From NCBI GenBank assembly GCA_913776825.1, contig CAJYPV010000022.1, positions 124,001-188,000 of the forward strand: a DNA stretch of 64,000 bases, read 5' to 3'. The notes beneath the pieces were generated by a model. That model saw only the letters and a program-made list of their open reading frames with translations, searched no databases and was not told the origin of the DNA. Made by a program: the position numbers and the translations under genes. Each line of letters starts with the position of its first letter. The stretch's first letter is position 1. Of the stretch, positions 46,701-55,844 are shown in pieces. The DNA comes from Burkholderiaceae bacterium. Its GTDB lineage: Bacteria > Pseudomonadota > Gammaproteobacteria > Burkholderiales > Burkholderiaceae_C.

Positions 46701-49700
46701 TCGCATGCGCGCTCCACTGCCGCAGCGCGCGCTTGAGCGAGCGCACCAGATCCAGCCCTTCCTCGCCGCTGATCTGCACCGCGATGATCGGCCGATCGCC
46801 CGAGATGCCGAAGCGCCAGAGCGCGCGGCGATCGCAGCGGCCGGACGGCTCGCGCGCATGCAGCGCCTCGCGGGCGGCCTGACCGGTGATCAGGGTGTTG
46901 AGCTGCAGCATCGCGCCCCAGGTGGCGGTGTCGAACTGCAGCTCGCGCAGACGGATGCCGCCCATGGTGTGGGACATCGCCGCGCTGCGCTCCACATGCG
47001 CGGCCTGGCGGTACTTGTCCACCAGCGCGGTGAGCAGGTCCAGATCGCGTGAGGCGGCGGTGCAGAAGGTCAGCTTCAAGGTGCTGCCGGCGGGAATCGT
47101 CACGCCGGCCTTGATGCCGGCGATCGGATCCAGGCCGGTATCCAGCAGACGGCCGGGCTCGCCCGCCGCGCCGACATCCGCTTCCTGATCGACGAACACG
47201 GCGCCCGCATCGCCCACCGGCTGCGTGGTGCTGCCATAGCGACCGAGCCAGCGGCCACGGTCGGCGATCGGATCCACCGTGCGCAGCTGGCCGACGCGAC
47301 CCGACGGGCTGCTGGCGGTCTTGCTGCTCGCGAGGCCGATGGCGCGGCCATCGCCGGCAATCTGCGCATCGCTGCTGGCCAGGAAGTGCACCGCGCGCAG
47401 GGCGGCTTCATCGAACAGGCGCGGCTGTCGACGCAGATGCAAGGCTTGTTCCGCGCCATCCCAGCGCGCCTGGATGAACAGGTTGGAGAACGCGGGATGG
47501 GCCTCGTCGCCGCGCTGCGGCGCCAGGGTCGCTTCGAAGCAGGACACCAGGTCCAGCTCGATCGGTGCATGGCTGGTGTTGATCAGCTCGACCTGGCGCA
47601 GCTCGCAGTCATCTTCCGGGCTGACCCAGACGGTGGTGCAGCAGCACAGGTCGTCCCAGCGCGCTTCATAGATCACCCGCTCGGCCTGCAGACGGGATTG
47701 GTAGTGGGCGCGCGGATCCGGCGCCGGACGCGCGGTGGTGCTGAACCATTCCCGTTCGCCCACCCGACGCAGGAAGAAGAAGCTGCCGTGCTGGTCGCGC
47801 AGCAGATCGTCGCGCCAGCGGGTCACGCCGGTGCCTTCCCAATTGCTGTAGCCGCCGCCGTGGCTGCGCAGCACCACGGCATAGCGGCCGTTGGTCAGCA
47901 TGTGGGTCAGCGGCAGGTGCTCCGACAGCGGCTCGGTCTCGCGCACCATCCTCGTCTTGCGCACCGAGCGCTGACGCGGCAGCAGTTCCAGCGGCGGCAG
48001 CGACAGCGGCGCCACTTCACGCGGCGCACGCTCATGCAGCAAGGTGGCGACCGCCTTCACATGCGGGTCGCTCATCAGCCAGTGACGCGGCGCTTCATCC
48101 GCCAGCAGATTCGTCAGCGCGACCAGTCCCATCGCCTGGTGATGCGCCATGTAGGTCTGCACCAGGGTGTAGGGCGTGCCGGCGGTCTGGCGTTGGGGCG
48201 TGTAATCAACCGCTTCGAAGAAGCCCAGCGTGCCGCGCGCGCCGAGGCGCTCGAAGGCTTGCAGGTCGGCGACGACGGCGGTGGGCGCGACGATCGACGC
48301 CATCACCGCGGCATACGGCGCCAGCACGCGCTCATCGGTGGCGAGCCTCGCCAGGGCCAGGGTCTGCACCCCTTGCGGCCCGTACTGATAGGCCAGCGTG
48401 TGGTCCTGCCCGGCGATGGCCGATTCGGAAATGCCCCACGGCGTGCCACGGCCCAGGGCCTCTGCCTGCTGTTCCGCGACCGCCGTCCGGATGGCCCGGC
48501 CCAGCGCACTCGCCGCCGGCTCGCGCAGGACGAGCGAGGGCATGAGGTACTCGAACATCGAGCCCGTCCAGGACTTCAGGCCCAGGGTATCGCCCGCTCC
48601 GGCGCGAGCGAAGAACGGCCGGCCCAGCGAGCGCCAATGTTCCGGCGGCAGATCGCCCTTGGCGATCGCGATCAGGCTGGTGAGACGCGCCTCGCTGGCG
48701 AGCAGGTCATAGTGGTTGTCGTCGAGCTGCTGGGCGTCCTGTCGCCAGCCGATGCGCAGCAGACGCCGTTCCTTGTCGAACAGCGGCCGGTAATCGGCCT
48801 CCAGGCCGAGTCGGCGCGCACGGTCCGCAATCTGACGCAGCGCCTGGCGCGCGGCCAGCAGCGTCTCGCCCTGATCGCGCCAGCACGACGAGAGCTGCGC
48901 GACCAGATCGCGCAGCAGGGCTTCCGCCCGGCCGATGGCTGATTCGGTCGCGAGGGCCGGGGCGGGGGGCGCGCCGTCGACCGGCGCGACCGCCATGCCG
49001 TCGATCGGCGTGGTGGCCGACTGGCTCAGCTGGGTCTGCACCGCGAGCACCAGGGCGCTGAGACGCGCTTGCTGTTCCGCGACCGGCAGGTCCAGGGTGT
49101 CGCCCGTGCCGAGCGCCTCCACCAGCGCGGCGCCTGCGGCCAGCTCACGCATGCCCGACAGCGGCGGCTGCAGGATGCGCAGCCGATGCAGCGTGCGGGC
49201 CAGGGCCTCGCGCGGCGCCTGGGCGAGCTGCTCGGGTGGCAGGTCGGCGGCGATCTCGCAGGCGCGAGCGACGGCCAGCAGATGCGCCGAGCAGTTGCCG
49301 CTGTCGACCGCCGAGACATAACCCGGCGGCAGGACCGCCAGGGTCTGGGTGTCGTACCAGTTGTAGAAGTGGCCGTTCCAGCGCGGCAGGCGCTCCAGCG
49401 TGTCGAGCGTGGCGGACAGACGCTCGGTGGCCGAAACCACGCCGATGAAGCCCAGCTCGCGCGCGCAGGCCACGGTCAGCAGGTAGAGACCGATGTTGGT
49501 CGGCGAGGTCCGATGCGCGACCAGCAGATGAGGCGTCAGCTGCACGTTGTCGGGCGGCAGATGGTTGTCCTCGGCGCCGACATGGGCGTCGTAGAAGCGC
49601 CAGGTGTCTCGTGCGAGTTGCCAGAGGTAGTCGCGGCCCTGCTTGTCCAGCGGGACCTCGGTTTTCCACAGCGGCGGTCGGGCCACGCTGGTCCACCAGA

Positions 49701-52692
49701 TCCACACCGGCGACAGGGCCCACACCACCAGCAGCACCAGCGCCGGGACCAGGTTCACCGCCAGGCCCGCCAGCGCCGCCAGCACCAGCGCGCCGCCGAG
49801 GATCGCGGCCACCAGCGGCACGCGCGCATGCTGGCGCATCAGCGCCGGCAGTTCGCGGCGGGCCGCCGCTTGCGCCGCGGCGGCGGTGGTCCATTCCAGC
49901 AGGCGTCGACGGCTGACCCACTGGCGCCACAGCGCGCGGGCGACCGCATCCACATACAGCATCGACAGATGCAGCAGCATGGCCACATGCCAGCCGGCGA
50001 GGGCGACGGCCCGCACCAGATCGCTGCCGGTCTCCCGATAGAAATGACGCAGCACGATGCCGTCGCGGCTGGGCACCAGCCCCGCCAGCGCGCCGACGAT
50101 CGGCCCGATCGCGAAGGCCGCCGCCACCACCAGCAGCGTGGTGCCCAAAGGCAGCACGCCCGTGGCCAGCACCAGCAGCAACAGGGCGAGCGACATGGGC
50201 GCCACCAGGGAGCGCCGCAGGTTGTCGATCAGCTTCCAGCGATTGATCGGCGCAATGCCGTAACGGCCGGCGCGCAGGATGAAGGGCAGCAGTTGCCAGT
50301 CGCCGCGCGTCCAGCGATGCAGACGGGCATGGGCCACGTCGGCATGCATCGGCGAGTCTTCGACCAGGGTGATGTCGGAAACGCCCGCGCAGCGCGCGAT
50401 GCTGCCTTCCAGCAGGTCATGGCTGAGCACCTGGCCTTCCGGCAGGCGCTGGTCCAGCACCGCATGCACCGCGCGCACATCCAGCAGACCCTTGCCGGTG
50501 AAGCTGCCTTCACCGAACAGGTCCTGGAAGATCTCCGAGCTGACGGCGCTGTAGGGATCGATGCCGAATTGCCCGCCGAAGAAGCGGTGATACGGCGTGC
50601 TCTCGCGGTCCTCGGGCATGGGCGCGAGCACGCGGGGCTGCAGGATGGCATAGCCCTCGACGACGCGGCGCCGCGCCGCATCGATGCGCGGGCGATTGGT
50701 CGGATGCGCGGCCGTGCCGACCAGGGTGCGCAGACGGCCCGGTGGCATGTCGGTATCGGCATCCAGCGTGATCAGGTGGCGCACCCCCGACGGCGGCACC
50801 GACAACGGCCCGAGATCGAGGAAGGCCGAGTTGACCAGCGGCTGCAGCGGCTCGGCCTGCGGCGCCTGGGAGATCACCCGCAGCAGCTCTTCCAGCTTGC
50901 CGCGCTTGCGTTCCCAGCCGATCCAGCGGCGCTCCGTCGTGCACCAGCGGCGCGGACGATGCAGCAGCAGGAAGCGCGGCCGGCCATCGGGCAGCGCGCC
51001 GTGGCGCTCGTTCAGCGCGGCGATGGCATCGGCGGCGGTCACCACGATCATGGTGTCGCCGGGCAGTTGCTCCTCGGCGGCATCGGGGTAATCGCTGAGC
51101 AGCGCGAACTGCACATGGGTCTCGGGATTGGCGAGGTGGTGCTGCTCCAGTTGCGCACACAGCGGCGCCACCGAGGCTTCGCTGCCCAGCAGCACCGGCA
51201 TCACCACCAGCGTGCGCTCGGATTCGGGGATGCCGTCGGCGAAGTCCAGCCGCGCCAGGCGGGTGGGCTTGGACAGCTCGCTGATCCAGCGGTTGGTGAG
51301 CGCGACCACCGCCTCGCTCACCGGCCCGGCCGCCAGCAGCACGGCGATGGCCAACAGCGCGATCGGCACGCCGGCCGGCGCAAGACCCGCGAGCCAGTAG
51401 AGGCTGAGCGCGGTCAGCAGCGTCAGGCCGATCAGATAGGCGGCAGCGGCCCAGTGCTGGCGCTGCTCAAGGTGATGCGGGCCCCAGCGTTTCTGGGGCA
51501 GTCCCAAGGCGGCCAGCAGTTCCGGCCGACCGGCGCCGCGGCACCAGTAGATCGGGGCGCTGCGGCGGTCCGGCTCGCCATCCGGCTGCGGCGTGGCGGT
51601 GTGGGTCAGGCTGAGCAGTTGACGCGCGATGTCCAGCTCGGCGCGGTTGGACTTGCGTGCCAGGCTTTCGATCTCATGCAGCGTCAGGTCCTGGGTTTCG
51701 GCGGCTTCGGCGGCATAGACCGGCGATTGGCACAGGGTCTGCATGACCGGGCTGACGCCCTGCACCAGGCGGCGCCAATCTGCCTGGTCGATGCGACGCA
51801 GGGCGGTGATGGCATTGCGGATGCTCTGCAGATCCTTGATCGATTCATTCTGCTGCTGCGCCAGCGCCTGGGCCGGCGACGGCAGGCGGGTGCTGAGCCA
51901 GGCGGCCAGTTCACCGGCCAGGGGCGGCGGCAGCTCTTCCATCCGGTGGTCGAGCTGCAGCCAGAAGGCCTCGGCCACGCCGCGTTCCAGCATGCGGGGT
52001 TCGAGGCGGGTGATGGCGTCCAGGCCGGTCTGGGCGGGATTGCCATCGAACCAGTGGTGCACGACGTCGCGGGCGGCCTGCAGCGTGGCGAATCTCTCCG
52101 CCAGCCGGCGCAGGTTTTCCACCAGCACCACGCGCAAGGTGGTGGGCAGGGCCCACAGCTCGGCCAGGGCGAGCGGGCGTTCCTCCTGATAGGCGCGCAG
52201 GTAGGCGCTCAGCAGGTCGTTGTCGAAGCCGCCGTCGGTGTGGGCCACCCAGGCCCAGGCAATGCCGTAGATGCGGGGCAGGCCGGCCAGCGGCTCGTCG
52301 CGCAGACGCGGCAGCAGTCGGAAGAAGCCGCGCGGCAGGCCGCGGCGGACCTGGTGGGTTTGTTCGTCGAGCAGCGCGGCGTTGTCCAGCAGCCATTTGC
52401 CGGAGGCGCCGAGATGGCGGAAGTCGCGCTGGCGTTTTTCGATGAGGCGACGCGTCTGCTGCAGCATCGCCACGTTGTCGTCGACCCGTGGGAAGAACTG
52501 TCCGGCACCCGCCGTGCCCTGTACCGCCTGCGCGCGCGCGAGGCTGCGCCCATGCTGCTCGAAACGCGCCATCCCGAACAGGACGGCGCGTACCGGGGGC
52601 TCGAGCGGACCCAGCGCCGGCTCCAGCAGCGCAAGTTCTTCCGCAATTTCCGGGGGAGGGGACGGGGCGGCTTCGGACACCCTCGCGTTCAT
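43795..52692 (-). CDS. ndvB: Cyclic beta-1,2-glucan synthase (GT84 plus GH94)
   Basis: Makes cyclic beta-1,2-glucans from UDP-glucose: chain initiation and elongation by the GT84 part, cyclisation, then size control by the GH94 phosphorylase domain. The 2965-residue protein is about the length of Brucella Cgs. GT84 metal site LDADTDMPPG lies near residue 645, several membrane segments near residues 410-470, 820-860 and 970-1020, a glucoamylase-like middle region, and GH94 with GDWNDGMNRVGHHGKG near residue 2632 holding the catalytic Asp. ATG 52692 overlaps the stop of the 72-aa gene by four bases, giving translational coupling. Known in Rhizobiales and found in some beta-proteobacteria; function in osmoadaptation or host interaction. 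Confidence 0.95.
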   Translation of the reverse strand: MNARVSEAAPSPPPEIAEELALLEPALGPLEPPVRAVLFGMARFEQHGRSLARAQAVQGTAGAGQFFPRVDDNVAMLQQTRRLIEKRQRDFRHLGASGKWLLDNAALLDEQTHQVRRGLPRGFFRLLPRLRDEPLAGLPRIYGIAWAWVAHTDGGFDNDLLSAYLRAYQEERPLALAELWALPTTLRVVLVENLRRLAERFATLQAARDVVHHWFDGNPAQTGLDAITRLEPRMLERGVAEAFWLQLDHRMEELPPPLAGELAAWLSTRLPSPAQALAQQQNESIKDLQSIRNAITALRRIDQADWRRLVQGVSPVMQTLCQSPVYAAEAAETQDLTLHEIESLARKSNRAELDIARQLLSLTHTATPQPDGEPDRRSAPIYWCRGAGRPELLAALGLPQKRWGPHHLEQRQHWAAAAYLIGLTLLTALSLYWLAGLAPAGVPIALLAIAVLLAAGPVSEAVVALTNRWISELSKPTRLARLDFADGIPESERTLVVMPVLLGSEASVAPLCAQLEQHHLANPETHVQFALLSDYPDAAEEQLPGDTMIVVTAADAIAALNERHGALPDGRPRFLLLHRPRRWCTTERRWIGWERKRGKLEELLRVISQAPQAEPLQPLVNSAFLDLGPLSVPPSGVRHLITLDADTDMPPGRLRTLVGTAAHPTNRPRIDAARRRVVEGYAILQPRVLAPMPEDRESTPYHRFFGGQFGIDPYSAVSSEIFQDLFGEGSFTGKGLLDVRAVHAVLDQRLPEGQVLSHDLLEGSIARCAGVSDITLVEDSPMHADVAHARLHRWTRGDWQLLPFILRAGRYGIAPINRWKLIDNLRRSLVAPMSLALLLLVLATGVLPLGTTLLVVAAAFAIGPIVGALAGLVPSRDGIVLRHFYRETGSDLVRAVALAGWHVAMLLHLSMLYVDAVARALWRQWVSRRRLLEWTTAAAAQAAARRELPALMRQHARVPLVAAILGGALVLAALAGLAVNLVPALVLLVVWALSPVWIWWTSVARPPLWKTEVPLDKQGRDYLWQLARDTWRFYDAHVGAEDNHLPPDNVQLTPHLLVAHRTSPTNIGLYLLTVACARELGFIGVVSATERLSATLDTLERLPRWNGHFYNWYDTQTLAVLPPGYVSAVDSGNCSAHLLAVARACEIAADLPPEQLAQAPREALARTLHRLRILQPPLSGMRELAAGAALVEALGTGDTLDLPVAEQQARLSALVLAVQTQLSQSATTPIDGMAVAPVDGAPPAPALATESAIGRAEALLRDLVAQLSSCWRDQGETLLAARQALRQIADRARRLGLEADYRPLFDKERRLLRIGWRQDAQQLDDNHYDLLASEARLTSLIAIAKGDLPPEHWRSLGRPFFARAGAGDTLGLKSWTGSMFEYLMPSLVLREPAASALGRAIRTAVAEQQAEALGRGTPWGISESAIAGQDHTLAYQYGPQGVQTLALARLATDERVLAPYAAVMASIVAPTAVVADLQAFERLGARGTLGFFEAVDYTPQRQTAGTPYTLVQTYMAHHQAMGLVALTNLLADEAPRHWLMSDPHVKAVATLLHERAPREVAPLSLPPLELLPRQRSVRKTRMVRETEPLSEHLPLTHMLTNGRYAVVLRSHGGGYSNWEGTGVTRWRDDLLRDQHGSFFFLRRVGEREWFSTTARPAPDPRAHYQSRLQAERVIYEARWDDLCCCTTVWVSPEDDCELRQVELINTSHAPIELDLVSCFEATLAPQRGDEAHPAFSNLFIQARWDGAEQALHLRRQPRLFDEAALRAVHFLASSDAQIAGDGRAIGLASSKTASSPSGRVGQLRTVDPIADRGRWLGRYGSTTQPVGDAGAVFVDQEADVGAAGEPGRLLDTGLDPIAGIKAGVTIPAGSTLKLTFCTAASRDLDLLTALVDKYRQAAHVERSAAMSHTMGGIRLRELQFDTATWGAMLQLNTLITGQAAREALHAREPSGRCDRRALWRFGISGDRPIIAVQISGEEGLDLVRSLKRALRQWSAHAIGVDLVVINEEPSSYLAPVQQTLQHMQSRLQAQLQGRPAHLCSAMHLLRDNDLQPDERLTLQTLTRLRLQADGRSLAQQLERWLDDMRPTQDSARLTVPHTLGVLPPQDRVARAPEGRFDASHGGFSFEVSPERHPSRPWVNVLANPDFGCQVTELGAGYTWAGNSRMHQVTPWSNDPLLDPPGEWLLLHDLDQDRVWPLGRHLGSSAPLSVEHGIGYSRIRQQLDDLHIELCWCVDRDAPVKQLSVEIRTQGATRRRLRVVALAEWQMGSARSERLSLTTRNDWLTVGALGAGLPQPERALTLTATQLDHLGGFGLSTAALTLRPRQAGDRAWVIDGGDAQALSGRLGGRPGATGLPPARLRIETEDWTCDRREFFDNAGRLVLPERLGRRCGAGLDACAALSARMDLEPDQVAGFSVLLGHAASPQAAHELMESAWPVDPAERLGRQRALWPELLGGRQVSTPDPRFDALTNFWLPYQTLVCRMWARAGFYQAGGAFGYRDQLQDAMALTDVAPQLLAEQIRRSAARQFPEGDVQHWWHEPGGAGVRTHFSDDRLWLPYALAHYIARTGDLQLLEDTAPFLVGQQVPEGAEDIYESPATNGPIATMYEHAARAIDRSLESGQHGLPLFGTGDWNDGMNRVGHHGKGESVWMAWFLCQVIEDFAPLAVSRGEQERAQRWKQARDGWIQAVDGPGWDGAWYRRGFFDDGSALGSAANPECKIDLIAQSWAVISGAADPAHARQAMASACEHLLDPVAKLARLLHPPLAMAQPSAGYIQSYAPGVRENGGQYNHAAVWALMALAQLGQRDTMWQVYTGLSPAHRWADPRLGATYAIEPYVMAGDIYSHAPWVGRGGWSWYSGSAGWLLRASLESICGVVVEQGRLRVRACLPPHWDVAEVRLRHEGRWLRVVVCASETACRAVLTREPEALRIDARDPVDLATLAPGRALVVVSVPETVALPQASALTP

Positions 52693-52907
52693 AGCCAGTG
52701 GGCGAACAATCCCAGGGTCACCGCGCTCAAGGCGACGGTGGTGGCCAGGCGCGGCAGGATCATGCCGTGCACGCGCTCGGCGAGCACCGCCAGCCCAAAC
52801 CAACGCCCACGTGCCTTAGCACATTGCGCCAGATGGCGCTGCAGCACGGTGGCCTGGTCATTGGCGGCCACGGCAACCAGGGGCATCGGGACAATCGGAC
52901 GGCTCAT
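52689..52907 (-). CDS. Small membrane protein coupled to the cyclic glucan synthase
   Basis: A 72-residue protein with a basic middle (HLAQCAKARGRWFGLAVLAERV) and a C-terminal membrane segment (about 50-72, LPRLATTVALSAVTLGLFAHWL). AGGGGAAACC precedes the ATG at 52905-52907. Its stop overlaps the start of the huge synthase gene by four bases, so the small gene sets the translation of the synthase. Family not recognised; it may anchor or regulate the synthase. Confidence 0.65.
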   Translation of the reverse strand: MSRPIVPMPLVAVAANDQATVLQRHLAQCAKARGRWFGLAVLAERVHGMILPRLATTVALSAVTLGLFAHWL

Positions 52908-53228
52908 GATGGTTTCCCCTTTTCAAGTTTTGAAACTGATCGTGACTTGGCAAGGGATGTGCCCAGGGCGGGGAACGGCGTACGGCACGGCGTCGCAGGG
53001 GAAGGGGACGCGTACGGTGACCTGCGCTGGGGAGCGCTTCGATCGGCGCTCTCTCCTGTTTTAGGCAGAGGGTGCCGATCGGTCAACCTGACGCGAAAGC
53101 GGCCGGGGCAAGGGGTCTTCGATGACTCCGGAGCCGCGTCAGCCAGGCATTCGGCAGACCTTCCGAGCGCCTGCCACGCGTCGGCGGCGTCCGATCCGAG
53201 GAAATGCGCCGGAAATCCAATTCTTTTC
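52908..53228. other. Gene-free stretch upstream of the cyclic glucan synthase operon
   Basis: About 320 bases without a convincing gene. An AGTTTTGAAACT palindrome at about 52926-52937, close to the start of the 72-aa gene, is in position to affect its promoter or leader. The right part is GC-rich and featureless until the sigma-28 promoter. Confidence 0.5.
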
Positions 53229-53255
53229 TCAAGTTCCCCGAAAACCTGCCGATAG
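53229..53255 (+). promoter_or_regulatory. Sigma-28 (FliA) promoter for the flagellar-rod-like gene
   Basis: TCAAGTTC-N11-GCCGATAG, matching the flagellar late-class sigma-28 consensus (TAAAGTTT-N11-GCCGATAA) in both boxes and spacing. Transcription would begin near 53262, giving a leader of about 110 bases before ATG 53371. Confidence 0.75.
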
Positions 53256-53370
53256 CGACGGATAGAGTCCTGCCTTGAGCGCCTGTTGGGGCCGTCCGCG
53301 ATCGGTTTTCCGGGCGCGACCGTCCTTCCAGCGCCTGATCAGGGGTTCACCCTTCACCACGGGATTTGCC

Positions 53371-53670
53371 ATGAGCATCAGCGTCTCCACCGCCTTGTCT
53401 GGTGTGTCCGCCGCCAACGAGCGGCTGCGCGCCTCGGCGAACAATGTCGCCAATCTCAATACCGACAACTATCGGCGTGAGCGCGTCGAGTCGCAGACCC
53501 AGGCCGATGGCGGGGTCAGCACCCGCGTGACCAAGCTGCCGCAGCCCGGCAGCGATCTGGCGGCGGATGTGGTGGAGCAGAAGTCGGCGACCTACGCCTA
53601 TGTCGCCAATCTGCGGGTGCTGCAAACGCAGGTCCGCGCCGAGGGCGCGTTGCTCGACATCCACGTCTGA
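53371..53670 (+). CDS. Orphan flagellar-basal-body-rod-like protein
   Basis: A 99-residue protein whose N-terminus (VSTALSGVSAANERLRASANNVANLNTDNYRRERVESQT) is the conserved rod/hook N-domain shared by FlgB, FlgC, FlgE and FlgK, with the ANN(V)AN(L/A)NT motif. Its C-terminus (YAYVANLRVLQTQVRAEGALLDIHV) resembles the matching C-terminal rod helix, so it is a minimal FlgC-type protein without the middle domain. No other flagellar gene is near, yet a sigma-28 promoter precedes it. ATG 53371 gives the conserved start. Such small orphans may be secreted through the flagellar export path; role unknown. Confidence 0.75.
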   Translation: MSISVSTALSGVSAANERLRASANNVANLNTDNYRRERVESQTQADGGVSTRVTKLPQPGSDLAADVVEQKSATYAYVANLRVLQTQVRAEGALLDIHV

Positions 53671-53723
53671 GCTTTTCCGGCGCCTCGCGCGCCTGGCGCC
53701 GCTGTTGGGCGGCAAGACAAAAC

Positions 53724-53748
53724 AAAACGGCCCTCGAGGCCGTTTTTT
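53724..53748. terminator. Bidirectional rho-independent terminator
   Basis: AAAACGGCC, loop CTCGA, GGCCGTTTT, with a T-run after it on the plus strand and an A-run before it. It can end both the plus-strand flagellar-like gene and the minus-strand cpdB gene that converge here. Confidence 0.92.
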
Positions 53749-53801
53749 GTTGGGTGAGACGGATGAGCCGCGCCGATGGCGGCGGCTTCACCCGCCGGCG
53801 C

Positions 53802-55844
53802 TCAGCGCGCCAGTTCGTACCAGGCCGAGCCGTCGCCGTTGTCCTTCACCCAGGTCACGGCGGCGCCGTCACCGAGATACCGCGCACCGGCAGCGCCCGA
53901 CAGAAACCGCAGCTTGACGCCCGGCACCGGCAGGATGCGCCACGACGGCCCAGCCGTCGCACGGTCGGTCCCTGCGGAGGCCGCGCCCGCGCCGGGCGCG
54001 GACGCCAGATAGTGGGCCAGCGCTTCGCGCGTCTCATCCGGCGCATCCACGACGACCTTGTCAGCGCCCAACGCCGGGAAGTGACCGCCACCGAAGGCGC
54101 GGTAGTTGTTGGTGACGACCAGGAATTCCGCCACATCGTCCAGCGGCTGGCCGCGCCAGCGCAGATCCACGATCCGGTGCGTGTCGCCGACCGGCTGCCC
54201 GTCGCGGTTGAAGCGGGCGGGCTGGCTCAGGTCGATGGCGTACTGCAGCGCGCCGTCGGCGCCCCACATCATGTCGAAGTTGAAACCGGGATACGCGGTG
54301 TCGAGCAACGGCTGCTCGGCCGGGCCGGCCGGATCGATGCGCCGGAACTGGCCGGCCGACATCTCCAGCCAGTCCCGCACCTGCGCGCCGGTCAGCTTCA
54401 GCACCTTGATGGTGTTGGGATAGACATAGAGATCGGCCACATGCTTGATCGCCACCGGGCCGGCGGGGATGTCGGTGTACTGCGTCCAGCCCTGACGGCC
54501 ACCCGACTTGAACGGCGCGGCGGCCGACAGCATCGGCAGCCGCTCCAGCGCAGTGCCCTGAACCGCGCGCTTCGCATAGGCCAGTTGGGCCTGGGCCACC
54601 AGCCGCACTGATTCGCTCTCGGTGACTTGAGAGAAATAGCTGTGGATCGGGACCTCGGTCCGCGCGACTTCGCTGCGCACATGGTCCAGCGTGGCCTGAT
54701 GTTCCCGGGCGATGACGACGGCGGGCATCGGGTCCGCTGCGGCCAGGGATCGGCGATTCGCACGATCGAAGATCGGCCGCAGGCTCGACTGGCTGTGGAT
54801 GACCTGCCAGCGGCCGCCTCGGTCGGACAGGCGCAGGTCGATCACGCCGAGGTGATCGCCCCAGCGCCCCGGCATCACCGCGGGCACGCCGAACAGCCGG
54901 CCCTGCGCCAGGTCCACGCCCGGATAGCCGCTGAAGCTGGGGCCGGGGAACTCGGTGTGGGCATGGCCCAGCAGCAGCGCATCGACGCCCGGCACGCGCG
55001 CGAGCTGCGCGGCCATGTTCTCGGACAGCCGCGGCAGCTCGGTCTTGTCGATGCCGGTGTGCGCGATGACGATCACCAGATCCGCGCCCTGGCGACGCAG
55101 CGCGGGCACCTGTTCACGCGCGACCTCCACCATGTCGCGCACTTGCACCCGACCGCTCAGGTTCTGGCGGTCCCATTCCATGATCTGCGGCGGCGTCAGG
55201 CCGATCACGCCGATCTTCAAACGGCGCGGATGGCCCTGTTCATCGACCATCTCCCGCGTCAGCATCACGCTGGGCTGGAATGCATGGCGCTGGCCGTCCG
55301 CATCCATCACATTGGCGTTGAGATAGGGGAAGTTGGCGCCGGCGATGGCTTGCCGCAGGAAGGGCAGGCCGTAGTTGAATTCATGATTGCCGAGGTTGGC
55401 GGCGTCAACGCCCAGCAGGTTGAGCACCTTGTAGGCCGGATGCACCTGATCGGCGGCCAAGGGATGCACGCGGGCCACCACGTCGCCGAGCGGATTGCCT
55501 TGCAGCAGGTCGCCGTTGTCGAACAGCAGGCTGTTGGGCGACTCGGCCCGCGCCTGGTGGATGAGCGTGACGGTGCGGGCCAGGCCGAACTCGGCGGTGT
55601 CGCGGTCCTGGTAGTAGTCGTAGCTCAGCAGGTTCATGTGGATGTCGCTGGTCTGCAGCACCCGCAGACGCAGCTCTGCCGCCTGCGCGGGCGACAGCAT
55701 CGACAAAACCAGACCCACCCCGAGACCTAGCCCCATCCCCAACCCACTCGCCAGACGCCGCAGCGTCCGGGTCGCGCCGCGTGCCGTCGTCCGGCGCGCT
55801 GGCGCCGCCAGAACCGGCCCTGGCTGCCGCACCGTGCCGCTCAT
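53802..55844 (-). CDS. cpdB: 2',3'-cyclic-nucleotide 2'-phosphodiesterase/3'-nucleotidase
   Basis: Periplasmic nucleotide scavenging enzyme. The 680 residues start with a basic region and export signal (about 29-56, LASGLGMGLGLGVGLVLSML ending AQA), then a calcineurin-like metallophosphatase domain with TSDIHMNLLSYDYYQD, FDNGDLLQGNPLGD, LGNHEFNYGL and LLLGHAHTEFPG, and a C-terminal 5'-nucleotidase domain (TNNYRAFGGGHFP). The start at 55842-55844 overlaps the end of the GAF-domain gene by four bases; a longer frame is unsupported. Full length (E. coli CpdB about 647). Confidence 0.93.
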   Translation of the reverse strand: MSGTVRQPGPVLAAPARRTTARGATRTLRRLASGLGMGLGLGVGLVLSMLSPAQAAELRLRVLQTSDIHMNLLSYDYYQDRDTAEFGLARTVTLIHQARAESPNSLLFDNGDLLQGNPLGDVVARVHPLAADQVHPAYKVLNLLGVDAANLGNHEFNYGLPFLRQAIAGANFPYLNANVMDADGQRHAFQPSVMLTREMVDEQGHPRRLKIGVIGLTPPQIMEWDRQNLSGRVQVRDMVEVAREQVPALRRQGADLVIVIAHTGIDKTELPRLSENMAAQLARVPGVDALLLGHAHTEFPGPSFSGYPGVDLAQGRLFGVPAVMPGRWGDHLGVIDLRLSDRGGRWQVIHSQSSLRPIFDRANRRSLAAADPMPAVVIAREHQATLDHVRSEVARTEVPIHSYFSQVTESESVRLVAQAQLAYAKRAVQGTALERLPMLSAAAPFKSGGRQGWTQYTDIPAGPVAIKHVADLYVYPNTIKVLKLTGAQVRDWLEMSAGQFRRIDPAGPAEQPLLDTAYPGFNFDMMWGADGALQYAIDLSQPARFNRDGQPVGDTHRIVDLRWRGQPLDDVAEFLVVTNNYRAFGGGHFPALGADKVVVDAPDETREALAHYLASAPGAGAASAGTDRATAGPSWRILPVPGVKLRFLSGAAGARYLGDGAAVTWVKDNGDGSAWYELAR

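Noticed and set aside
43765..53064. Very long open frames on the plus strand opposite the cyclic glucan synthase (over 1000 codons each)
   Set aside because: They are Arg/Gln/His/Ala-rich antisense shadows produced by GC-rich third positions; the minus-strand frame has clear GT84 and GH94 motifs.
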